NCBI RefSeq assembly: GCF_007679345.1
Contig: NZ_VEGH01000021.1
Coordinates: 1 to 54,488, forward strand
Source: Cellulosimicrobium cellulans
GTDB taxonomy: Bacteria; Actinomycetota; Actinomycetes; Actinomycetales; Cellulomonadaceae
Length of the DNA stretch: 54,488 nt
Direction: 5' to 3'
The notes under the pieces were generated by a model. The model had not been told where the DNA came from, made no database searches, and worked only from the letters and a program-made list of their open reading frames with translations. A program made the translations under genes and the position numbers. Numbering within the stretch: position 1 is the first letter of the stretch; every line of letters starts with the position of its first letter. Shown in pieces: positions 24,100 to 31,499 of the stretch.

Positions 24100-24162
24100 A
24101 TGCTCGGCGTCCTGGAGGGCGGGTGTGGGGAGCGCGTGGGGCGGCGGGGGTGCCGGGGTCGG

Positions 24163-24168
24163 TAGCGT
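24163..24168 (+). promoter_or_regulatory. -10 box TAGCGT, leaderless glnE
   Basis: TAGCGT is followed by six bases and the glnE GTG. The preceding palindrome means glnE may be transcribed apart from glnA2. Confidence 0.55.
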
Positions 24169-24174
24169 GGGCGC

Positions 24175-27100
24175 GTGAGCAGCACGTCGGTCGGTCGGGG
24201 CAGCACGCTCGCGGGTCGGCTGACCCGCGCCGGGTTCGCGGACGTCGCGCGCGCGGAGCGGCTGCTGGCCGATGCCGCGCTGCTGCGGCTGGTGGGTGGC
24301 GACGAGGCCGTCCCCGACGACGACGCGCCGCGCGCCGCTCCCGGACCCGACGGCCTCCCGGGGGGCGCCGCGCTCGCCACCGAGGTGCTGGTCCCCGCGC
24401 TCGCCGAGTCCGCCGACCCGGACCAGGCCCTGCTCTCGCTCGCGAAGATCGCCGGCGCCGTCGAGCCGGACGCCCCGCGCCGCGACCGGCTCGCCGCCGC
24501 GCTCGCCGAGGACGGCCCGGCCCGGGACCGGCTGCTGGCCGTCGTCGGCGCGTCCGTGGCGCTCGGCGACGACCTCAGCGCGCACCCCGAGCACCTGGAC
24601 GTGGTCCTGGACGACGCCCCGGGCACGGGCGTGCCGGTCGGCGAGGTGCGGGCGGAGCTGCTGGCGGCCGTCGGCGCGGACCCGGCCGCCGCGGTGCCGG
24701 TCGCGGGCACGGCGGGGCCGGACGGCGTGGACGCCATGCGCCGCGCGTACCGGCGCCGGCTGCTGCGGATCGCCGCCACCGACCTCACGTCCGGCGAGCC
24801 GCTGACCCGGCTGCCGGGCGTCGCCGCCGCCCTCGCGGACCTGGCCGCCGCCGCGCTGGAGGCCTCGCTGGCGCTGGCCCGCGCCGAGCTCGACGACCAC
24901 GGCGCCTCGGTGCGCCTCGCCGTCATCGGCATGGGCAAGACCGGCGGCCGCGAGCTCAACTACGTGAGCGACGTGGACGTGGTCTACGTCGCCGAGCCTG
25001 TCGAGGGCGCCGACGAGGCCGAGGCCCTGGCCGCGGGCACCCGGCTCGCGACCGCGATGGCCCGCGCGTGCGCCGCGCCGTCCGGCGAGCCCGCGCTGTG
25101 GCCGGTCGACGCCGCGCTGCGCCCCGAGGGCAAGGACGGCCCGCTGGTGCGCACGCTCGACTCGCACCGGTCGTACTACGAGCGCTGGGCCAAGACCTGG
25201 GAGTTCCAGGCGCTGCTCAAGGCCCGCCCGCTCGCCGGCGACGCGGAGCTGGGCCGGGCGTACGTCGAGGCGACCAACCCGATGGTCTGGCAGGCGGTCC
25301 GCCGGGAGAACTTCGTCTCCGACTCCCAGGCCATGCGCCGCCGGGTGGAGAAGAACGTGCCCGCCGCGGAGGCGGACCGGCAGATCAAGCTCGGCGTCGG
25401 CGGGCTCCGGGACGTCGAGTTCACCGTGCAACTGCTGCAGCTCGTGCACGGCCGCGCTGACCCGGAGATCCGCAGCGGCAACACCCTCACCGCGTTGGCG
25501 GCGCTGTCGGCCGCCGGGTACGTCGGCCGCGAGCACGCGGGGCAGCTCGCGGTCTGCTACCGGTTCCTGCGGGCCATCGAGCACCGGATCCAGCTGCACC
25601 GGCTGCGCCGCACCCACCTGATGCCGACCGCCGCGGCCGACCTGCGCCGGCTCGCGCGGTCGCTCGGGATGCGTGCCGAGGGCGCCGAGGGGCTGCTCGA
25701 GCGCTGGCGGCAGGTGCGCCGCGAGGTCCGCGACCTGCACGAGGCGCTGTTCTACCGGCCGCTGCTCCCGGCGACCGCGCAGCTGTCCACCGAGGACGTC
25801 AGCCTGGCGCCCGAGGCCGCGCGCGAGCGGCTGGCGGCCGTCGGCTACCGCGACCCGGCCGGCGCCGTCCGGCACATCGCGGCGCTGACCGAGGGCGTGA
25901 CCCGGCGGTCGGCGATCCAGCGGCAGCTGCTGCCGGTGATGATCGGCTGGTTCGCGGACGGCCCGGACCCCGACGGCGGGCTGCTCGCGTTCCGGCGGCT
26001 GTCCGAGACGCTCGGCGGGACGCACTGGTACCTCAAGATGCTCCGCGACTCCGGCACGGCCGCCGAGCGGCTGGCGCGCGCGCTGTCGACCTCGCGGTAC
26101 GTCGCGGACGCGCTGGCCCGGTCGCCGGAGTCGGTGGCCTGGCTGGACGACGACGCCGAGCTCGAGCCGCGCAGCCAGGACCGGCTGGCGGCCGAGGCGG
26201 ACGCGATCCTCACCCGCGCGTCCGAGCCGGTGCCGGCCGCGACCGCCCTGCGCGCGCTGCGGCGCCGGGAGCTGGCGCGCACCGCGGTCGCCGACGTGCT
26301 CGGCGTGGTGACCGGCACCCGGGCGTCGCGCAGCCTGACCGCCACGGCCGACGTGCTGCTGGCCGGGGCGCTGCGGGTGGCCGCGTGGGAGGAGCGGGCC
26401 GCGCGCGGGCTCGACGCCGACCCGACGGCGTTGCTGGTGGTCGCGATGGGCCGGCTCGGGGGGCGCGAGATGGGCTACACCTCGGACGCCGACGTGCTGT
26501 TCGTGCACGACCCGGTGCGCGGGGCGGACGGCGCGGTCGACGGCGTGCTGGCGCAGGAGTTCGCCACCGGCGTCGCCACCCGGCTGCGCGCGCTGCTCGG
26601 TGCGGTCGGTCCCGAACCCGCCCTCGAGGTGGACGCGGACCTGCGCCCGGAGGGCCGCAACGGCCCGCTGGTGCGCTCGTTCGACGCGTACGCCGAGTAC
26701 TACGCCCGCTGGTCGCTGGTCTGGGAGAGCCAGGCGCTGCTCCGGGCGCGGCCGGTGGCGGGCGACCCGGCGCTGGGGGAGCGGTTCGTCGCGCTGGCGG
26801 ACCCGCTGCGGTACCCGGCGGGCGGGCTGGACGCCGCCGGCGTGCGCGAGGTCCGGCGCATCAAGGCCCGGGTGGAGTCCGAGCGGCTGCCGCGCGGCGT
26901 CGACCCGACGCGGCACCTCAAGCTCGGGCGCGGCGGGATCGCCGACGTCGAGTGGACCGCCCAGCTGCTGCAGCTCCGGCACGCGCACGCGGTGCCCGGC
27001 CTGCGCACGACGTCGACGCTCGACGCGCTCGCCGCGGCCCGGGAGGCCGGGCTGGTGTCCGAGGACGACGCGGCGGTGCTCGCCGAGGCCTGGGACCTCG

Positions 27101-27303
27101 CGTCGCGGCTCCGGGACGCGCTCGTGCTGTGGACCGGCCGGACCGGCGGCGCGGCGGACGTCCTGCCGCACGACCGCCAGGTGCTGACCGGCCTGGCCGC
27201 GGTGCTGGGCTACCCGTCCGGCTCGGGCCAGGACCTGGAGGACGCCTGGCTGCGCGCCTCCCGCCGCTCCCGCCAGGCGGTCGAGGACGTCTTCTACGCC
27301 TGA
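24175..27303 (+). CDS. glnE: bifunctional glutamine-synthetase adenylyltransferase / deadenylylase
   Basis: The product has 1042 aa, full length. It adds and removes AMP on a glutamine synthetase tyrosine in response to nitrogen state. The two nucleotidyltransferase domains each carry the pair of acidic residues: AVIGMGKTGGRELNYVSDVD near residue 250 and VVAMGRLGGREMGYTSDADV near residue 760. Each is followed by a DLRPEG/LRPEG and GGLRDVEFTVQLLQL or GGIADVEWTAQLLQL signature. In the first domain Thr replaces the usual Leu of GKLGG. The GTG start is fixed by the -10 box. Confidence 0.95.
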   Translation: MSSTSVGRGSTLAGRLTRAGFADVARAERLLADAALLRLVGGDEAVPDDDAPRAAPGPDGLPGGAALATEVLVPALAESADPDQALLSLAKIAGAVEPDAPRRDRLAAALAEDGPARDRLLAVVGASVALGDDLSAHPEHLDVVLDDAPGTGVPVGEVRAELLAAVGADPAAAVPVAGTAGPDGVDAMRRAYRRRLLRIAATDLTSGEPLTRLPGVAAALADLAAAALEASLALARAELDDHGASVRLAVIGMGKTGGRELNYVSDVDVVYVAEPVEGADEAEALAAGTRLATAMARACAAPSGEPALWPVDAALRPEGKDGPLVRTLDSHRSYYERWAKTWEFQALLKARPLAGDAELGRAYVEATNPMVWQAVRRENFVSDSQAMRRRVEKNVPAAEADRQIKLGVGGLRDVEFTVQLLQLVHGRADPEIRSGNTLTALAALSAAGYVGREHAGQLAVCYRFLRAIEHRIQLHRLRRTHLMPTAAADLRRLARSLGMRAEGAEGLLERWRQVRREVRDLHEALFYRPLLPATAQLSTEDVSLAPEAARERLAAVGYRDPAGAVRHIAALTEGVTRRSAIQRQLLPVMIGWFADGPDPDGGLLAFRRLSETLGGTHWYLKMLRDSGTAAERLARALSTSRYVADALARSPESVAWLDDDAELEPRSQDRLAAEADAILTRASEPVPAATALRALRRRELARTAVADVLGVVTGTRASRSLTATADVLLAGALRVAAWEERAARGLDADPTALLVVAMGRLGGREMGYTSDADVLFVHDPVRGADGAVDGVLAQEFATGVATRLRALLGAVGPEPALEVDADLRPEGRNGPLVRSFDAYAEYYARWSLVWESQALLRARPVAGDPALGERFVALADPLRYPAGGLDAAGVREVRRIKARVESERLPRGVDPTRHLKLGRGGIADVEWTAQLLQLRHAHAVPGLRTTSTLDALAAAREAGLVSEDDAAVLAEAWDLASRLRDALVLWTGRTGGAADVLPHDRQVLTGLAAVLGYPSGSGQDLEDAWLRASRRSRQAVEDVFYA

Positions 27304-27323
27304 GCTCGCGAGCCCCTGACGCA

Positions 27324-27381
27324 CGAATGGATCCCTCCGCACCGACACGCGCCGGCGTGTTGGTGCGGAAGGATCCATTCG
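27324..27381. repeat. long palindrome between convergent glnE and the acidic-peptide gene
   Basis: The arms of about 27 bases begin CGAATGGATCC and continue through TCCGCACC and ACACGC, with two mismatches and a short centre. The position between convergent genes fits a two-way terminator. It looks like a dispersed intergenic palindrome of the same kind as the one after glnA2, though with a different sequence. Confidence 0.7.
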
Positions 27382-27414
27382 CGCGGTGCGGGCGGTGTGC
27401 GCGCGCGGGCGGGC

Positions 27415-27600
27415 TCAGTCCGGGGGGTCGAGGGGGTCCGGGCTGGCGGTCAACGCGCCGTCCTCGAGGTTCTCCTCGAGGTCCTGGGCCACGTCGTCGC
27501 CGCGGTCGACGCCGCCGAGGTCCCGCTCGGGCTCGGCGTCGGGCGCGTCGGGGTCCTCGCCGGGAGTGTCGGGGATCCAGTCGTCGGTCGAGTCGGTCAC
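27415..27600 (-). CDS. small acidic protein of unknown function
   Basis: The product has 61 aa, mostly Asp, Glu and Pro (DDWIPDTPGEDPDAPDAEPE, VAQDLEENLEDGALT). The GTG has a strong GAGGAGG Shine-Dalgarno. It is probably unstructured. It follows the AI-2E family permease gene by about 50 bases and is likely co-transcribed with it. Confidence 0.68.
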   Translation of the reverse strand: MTDSTDDWIPDTPGEDPDAPDAEPERDLGGVDRGDDVAQDLEENLEDGALTASPDPLDPPD

Positions 27601-27653
27601 GCGTCCTCCTCGGGTCGGGGTCCGGCACCCGCGCGGCGCCGGTGCGCCCGACG

Positions 27654-28862
27654 CTAGGCGGGCTCGGCGGGCGGCGCGACCGGGGGCCGGAGCTCGTCCC
27701 CGCCGTCGCGCGGCTCGTCGTCCTTGCGCCGGCCGACGTTCTCCTCCTGGAGCAGCGAGGGGTCGACGAGCTCGTGCCGCCGCAGGTAGGTCGACAGCAC
27801 GGCCTGGATGGTCGCGACGACGGGCAGCGCCAGGAACGCCCCCAGCGCGCCGAACACCGCCCCGGCGGCGATCACCGACAGGAACGCGACGGCCGGGTTC
27901 AGCGCGAGCGACCGCTGGGACACCTTGGGGGTGAGCACCAGGTTCTCGATCTGCTGGTACGCGATGATGAACGCCAGGACCGCGAGGGCCCGCAGCGGCG
28001 ACACGGTGAGCGCCACCAGCACGGGCAGGGCGCCGCCGATGTAGGTGCCGACGGTCGGGATGAACTGGGAGACCAGGCCGGTGAACACGGCCAGCGGCAG
28101 CGCGTACGGGATCTGGATCAGCGCCAGGAAGGCCCAGGTCGCCACGGTCGAGATGGCGGCGAGCACCAGCCGGGAGTTGATGAACCCGGCGACCTTGTCC
28201 TGCGACACCTCCCACACCCGCAGCACCTCGCGCTGCCGGTGCGGGGCCAGGTACCGGCAGACGGCCGCGCGGAACTTCGGGCCGGCGCTCGCCATGTAGT
28301 AGACGACCAGCAGGACCGCGGTGGCGGTGAACAGCCCACCGGCGATCGAGGTGCCGACCCCGATGACGCCGGGCGCGATGCTGCCGACGTAGTCGCCGGC
28401 GTTGTCGAGCAGCTCGTCGGTCCGCGGGAGCTGGACGTCGAACCGGTCCGCGGCCATCGCGCGCAGGTCCGCGTAGTAGCCGGGGATGGACTGGACGAGG
28501 TCCACGAGCTGGTTGACGAACAGGCCGCCGAGCAGGCCGAGCACCGCGATCCCGAGGACGAGCGCGCCGACCATCGTGATCCCGGTGGCGAGCGGCCGCT
28601 TCACCTTGTGCCGGCCGAGCCACAGGATCATCGGCTCCATCGCGAGGGCCACGAACCACGAGATGACGATGATCGTGAGGACGTTGCCGAGCATCGAGGC
28701 CGCGCGCCAGATCAGGATGCCGGCGAACACCGCGACGACCCCCATGGCGAGCGCGCGCGGCAGCCACCGCGGCGGGATGCGGGAGTCGCGGGCGCCCGGG
28801 GCGAGCCCGGAGCCGCGGGCGGCGGGCGCCGGGCGCGGGGCAGGGTCGTCGAGCGCGGGCAT
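27654..28862 (-). CDS. AI-2E family transporter (UPF0118 permease)
   Basis: The product has 402 aa and about eight membrane helices. The family core is visible in VISWFVALAMEPMILWLGR, GGLFVNQLVDLVQSIPGYYA, VSQFIPTVGTYIGGALPVLV and SLALNPAVAFLSVIAAGAVF with GALGAFLALPVVATIQAVL. The family includes autoinducer-2 exporters, Na+/H+ antiporters and proteins of unknown cargo, so the substrate here is open. The cytosolic tails are hydrophilic and acidic or basic. Confidence 0.88.
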   Translation of the reverse strand: MPALDDPAPRPAPAARGSGLAPGARDSRIPPRWLPRALAMGVVAVFAGILIWRAASMLGNVLTIIVISWFVALAMEPMILWLGRHKVKRPLATGITMVGALVLGIAVLGLLGGLFVNQLVDLVQSIPGYYADLRAMAADRFDVQLPRTDELLDNAGDYVGSIAPGVIGVGTSIAGGLFTATAVLLVVYYMASAGPKFRAAVCRYLAPHRQREVLRVWEVSQDKVAGFINSRLVLAAISTVATWAFLALIQIPYALPLAVFTGLVSQFIPTVGTYIGGALPVLVALTVSPLRALAVLAFIIAYQQIENLVLTPKVSQRSLALNPAVAFLSVIAAGAVFGALGAFLALPVVATIQAVLSTYLRRHELVDPSLLQEENVGRRKDDEPRDGGDELRPPVAPPAEPA

Positions 28863-28983
28863 GCGGGGCTCCGTGGGGTCGGCGGCGGGTGCGCCGGACA
28901 GGCTACCGGCGGCCGGTGCCCGGGTCGGGGACGCGCCCGGGACCAGCGTCCCGGCTGTCGGCTGGACAACCGGGCGTACCGTG

Positions 28984-28998
28984 TGTGAGCGTTAACAT
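28984..28998 (+). promoter_or_regulatory. LacI-type operator overlapping the GH43 operon -10 box
   Basis: TGTGAGCGTTAACA is an imperfect palindrome centred on CG, like sites bound by LacI-family sugar regulators in actinobacteria. Its right half shares bases with TAACAT, which lies six bases before the ATG and looks like a -10 box. Repressor binding would block the promoter. No LacI-type gene is present in the window. Confidence 0.6.
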
Positions 28999-29004
28999 AC
29001 AACG

Positions 29005-30084
29005 ATGGAGAAGTCCGCCGGGGACGAGCCCGGCGCTCTCGACGAGGAGACGACAGTGACGGACGTCGACGCCGGCGTGGGCGTGAACCCGATCGTGCTG
29101 CAGCGGGCGGACCCCTGCGTGCTGCGGCACGGGGGGCAGTACTACTTCACGGGCTCGCACCCGCTGTACGACCGGATCGTGCTCCGGCGCGCGGAGCGCC
29201 TGGAGGACCTGCAGGCCGCCGAGGAGGTGACGATCTGGGAGCGGCACGCCGCCGGCCCGCAGTCGCACCTGATCTGGGCGCCGGAGATCCACCGCGTCGG
29301 CGACGCCTGGTACGTGTACTACGCCGCGGCCCCGGACGACCACGGGACGGTCGACGTGCCCGGGACCGCCGAGACGTTCAACCACCGGGTCTACGTGCTG
29401 GAGAACACCGCCGCCGACCCGTTCGAGGGGCAGTGGGTCGAGCGGGGCCAGGTCGACACCGGGTGGGAGTCGTTCGCCCTCGACGCGACCAGCGCGGTGA
29501 TCGACGGCACCCAGTACCTGGTCTGGGCGCAGCAGGCGTTCGACGTGCGCGGGCACTCCAACCTGTACATCGCCCCGATGGCCAACCCCTGGACGCTGGC
29601 CGGGCCGGCGGTCGAGCTGTCCCGCCCGGAGTTCGACTGGGAGGTCAAGGGGTTCTGGGTCAACGAGGGCCCCTCGGTCCTGGTCCGCGGCGGCCGCGTC
29701 TTCCTCACGTACTCGGGCGCCGCGACCGGCATCGACTACGCGATGGGCGTGCTGACCGCCGACCTGGGGTCCGACCTGCTCGACCCGGCGTCGTGGACCA
29801 AGAGCGAGACGCCGGTGTTCGTGTCCGACCCGGCGGCGGGCCAGTACGGGCCGGGGCACAACTCGTTCACCGAGCTGCCCGACGGCACCCCGGTGCTCGT
29901 CTACCACGCCCGCACCTACACCGAGATCGTCGGCGACCCGCTGTGGGACCCCAACCGGCACGCCCGCGCCCAGGTCCTGCCGTTCGACGACCACGGCGAC
30001 CCCGTCTGGGGCACGCCCGTGCCCGACACCCGTCCCACCCCGACCTCGACCGAGGTCCTCAGCCCCGCCGGAGACCCGAAGTGA
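29005..30084 (+). CDS. glycoside hydrolase family 43, probable alpha-L-arabinofuranosidase
   Basis: The product has 359 aa and forms a five-bladed propeller. The three acids of GH43 are visible: Asp36 (VLQRADPCVLRHGGQYYFTG), Asp160 (ESFALDATSAVIDG) and Glu221 (FWVNEGPSVLVRGGRVFLTY). It has no signal peptide, so it acts on imported oligosaccharides. The C-terminal RHARAQVLPFDDHGDPVWGT is typical of the arabinosidase group; xylosidase activity is also possible. Two starts are supported: the ATG used here (leaderless) and GTG at 29056 with GAGGAGA before it. The stop overlaps the symporter start (GTGA). Confidence 0.87.
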   Translation: MEKSAGDEPGALDEETTVTDVDAGVGVNPIVLQRADPCVLRHGGQYYFTGSHPLYDRIVLRRAERLEDLQAAEEVTIWERHAAGPQSHLIWAPEIHRVGDAWYVYYAAAPDDHGTVDVPGTAETFNHRVYVLENTAADPFEGQWVERGQVDTGWESFALDATSAVIDGTQYLVWAQQAFDVRGHSNLYIAPMANPWTLAGPAVELSRPEFDWEVKGFWVNEGPSVLVRGGRVFLTYSGAATGIDYAMGVLTADLGSDLLDPASWTKSETPVFVSDPAAGQYGPGHNSFTELPDGTPVLVYHARTYTEIVGDPLWDPNRHARAQVLPFDDHGDPVWGTPVPDTRPTPTSTEVLSPAGDPK

Positions 30085-31415
30085 CCACCAGCACCACCCC
30101 CGCCGCAGAGCAGCGCCCGAGCGCCCTGGAGTCGCTGAAGCGCGGAGTGTTCTGGAACTACGGCGGGCTGTTCTTCTTCTACTTCGCCATCTGGCAGCTC
30201 GCGTTCACGTTCCTGCCGCTGTGGCTCGCCCGCGAGGGCATGGGCACCGGCGCGATCGGCGTCGTCAGCACCGTCTCCGCGATCACCGCGCTCGCGCTCC
30301 AGCCGGTCTACGGGTTCCTCCAGGACCGGCTCGGGTTCAAGAAGTACCTGTTCGCGTTCGTCGTGCTCTGCGCCGCGTTCATGGGGCCGTTCTTCGTGTT
30401 CGTGTTCCAGCCGCTGATCGGCGTGAACGAGTACCTGGCGGCGGTCGTCGGCGGCGTGTTCCTCAGCCTGTGCCTGAACTCGGGCGTCGGCGTCGTGGAG
30501 GCGTTCAGCGAGCGGGCCAGCCGCGCCAACGGCTACGAGTACGGCCACGCCCGGCTGTTCGGCTCGCTCGCGGGCGGCACCGCGGCGCTGGTCGGCGGGT
30601 TCATCTGGGCCGCCAACCCGGACAGCATCTGGTGGGCCGGCTCGGTGTCGGCGATCGTGCTGGGCACGCTGCTGTTCGTGGCCCGGGTGCCCCGGGGCGA
30701 CGGAGCGCAGGCCGCGGGCGCCGGGGCCGACGCCGGCTCGGGCGGCACGAAGGTCTCGAAGGAGACCGTGCTCGCCCTGCTGCGCGACCGGAACTTCCTC
30801 GGCTTCGTCGTGCTGATGTTCGGCACCGCGGCGCTGTACGACGTGTTCGACCAGCAGTTCCCGAACTACTTCGCCACGTTCGTCGCCAGCGGGGACCCCG
30901 AGGTGCTGTTCTCCCGGGTCGTGGCGGTGCAGATCTTCGCCGAGGCGGCGTTCATGGTCGCCGCGCCGTTCATCGTCAACAAGATCGGCGCCCGCAAGGG
31001 CCTCATGGTGTTCGCGGCGATCCTGCTGGTGCGGGTGCTCGGCTCGGCGTTCTTCACGCACGAGTGGCTGCTCATCGCCTGGCGCCTGCTGGCCGCCATC
31101 GAGATGCCGTTCCTGCTGGTGTCGGTCATGAAGTACATCACCCGGATGTTCGACGTCCGGATCTCCGCCACCGCGTACATGCTGGGCTTCAACTTCGCCA
31201 AGCAGATCGGCATCGCGATCTTCGCGTCGGTGTTCGGCGCCTCGTACGCGGCGATCGGGTTCGCCCACTCGTACCTGATCATGGCCGGCGTGATCCTGGC
31301 GGTGACCCTGGTGGCGCGGTTCCTCATGGCGGACGACCGGGACCGGGTGGCCCCGGGCGAGCCGGCCGACCGCGCGGACGGCGGCGCGCCGACCCACGTG
31401 CTCGCCTCCTCCTGA
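30081..31415 (+). CDS. LacY-type oligosaccharide:H+ symporter (MFS)
   Basis: The product has 444 aa and twelve predicted membrane helices. The N terminus closely follows LacY: FWNYGGLFFFYFAIWQLAFT, ALQPVYGFLQDRLGFKKYLF and then ARLFGSLAGGTAALVGGF. It imports an oligosaccharide with protons. Its start overlaps the GH43 stop by 4 bp, so the pair probably takes up and then cuts an arabinose- or xylose-containing glycan. The operon is expected to be induced by that sugar through the operator upstream. Confidence 0.85.
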   Translation: MTTSTTPAAEQRPSALESLKRGVFWNYGGLFFFYFAIWQLAFTFLPLWLAREGMGTGAIGVVSTVSAITALALQPVYGFLQDRLGFKKYLFAFVVLCAAFMGPFFVFVFQPLIGVNEYLAAVVGGVFLSLCLNSGVGVVEAFSERASRANGYEYGHARLFGSLAGGTAALVGGFIWAANPDSIWWAGSVSAIVLGTLLFVARVPRGDGAQAAGAGADAGSGGTKVSKETVLALLRDRNFLGFVVLMFGTAALYDVFDQQFPNYFATFVASGDPEVLFSRVVAVQIFAEAAFMVAAPFIVNKIGARKGLMVFAAILLVRVLGSAFFTHEWLLIAWRLLAAIEMPFLLVSVMKYITRMFDVRISATAYMLGFNFAKQIGIAIFASVFGASYAAIGFAHSYLIMAGVILAVTLVARFLMADDRDRVAPGEPADRADGGAPTHVLASS

Positions 31416-31499
31416 GCAGGGGGTCCCGCGGCCGGACCGGGCCGCGGGACCCCCACCCTCGCCTATGCTGCACGCAGGCCGCGACAGATGGAGGGACCC

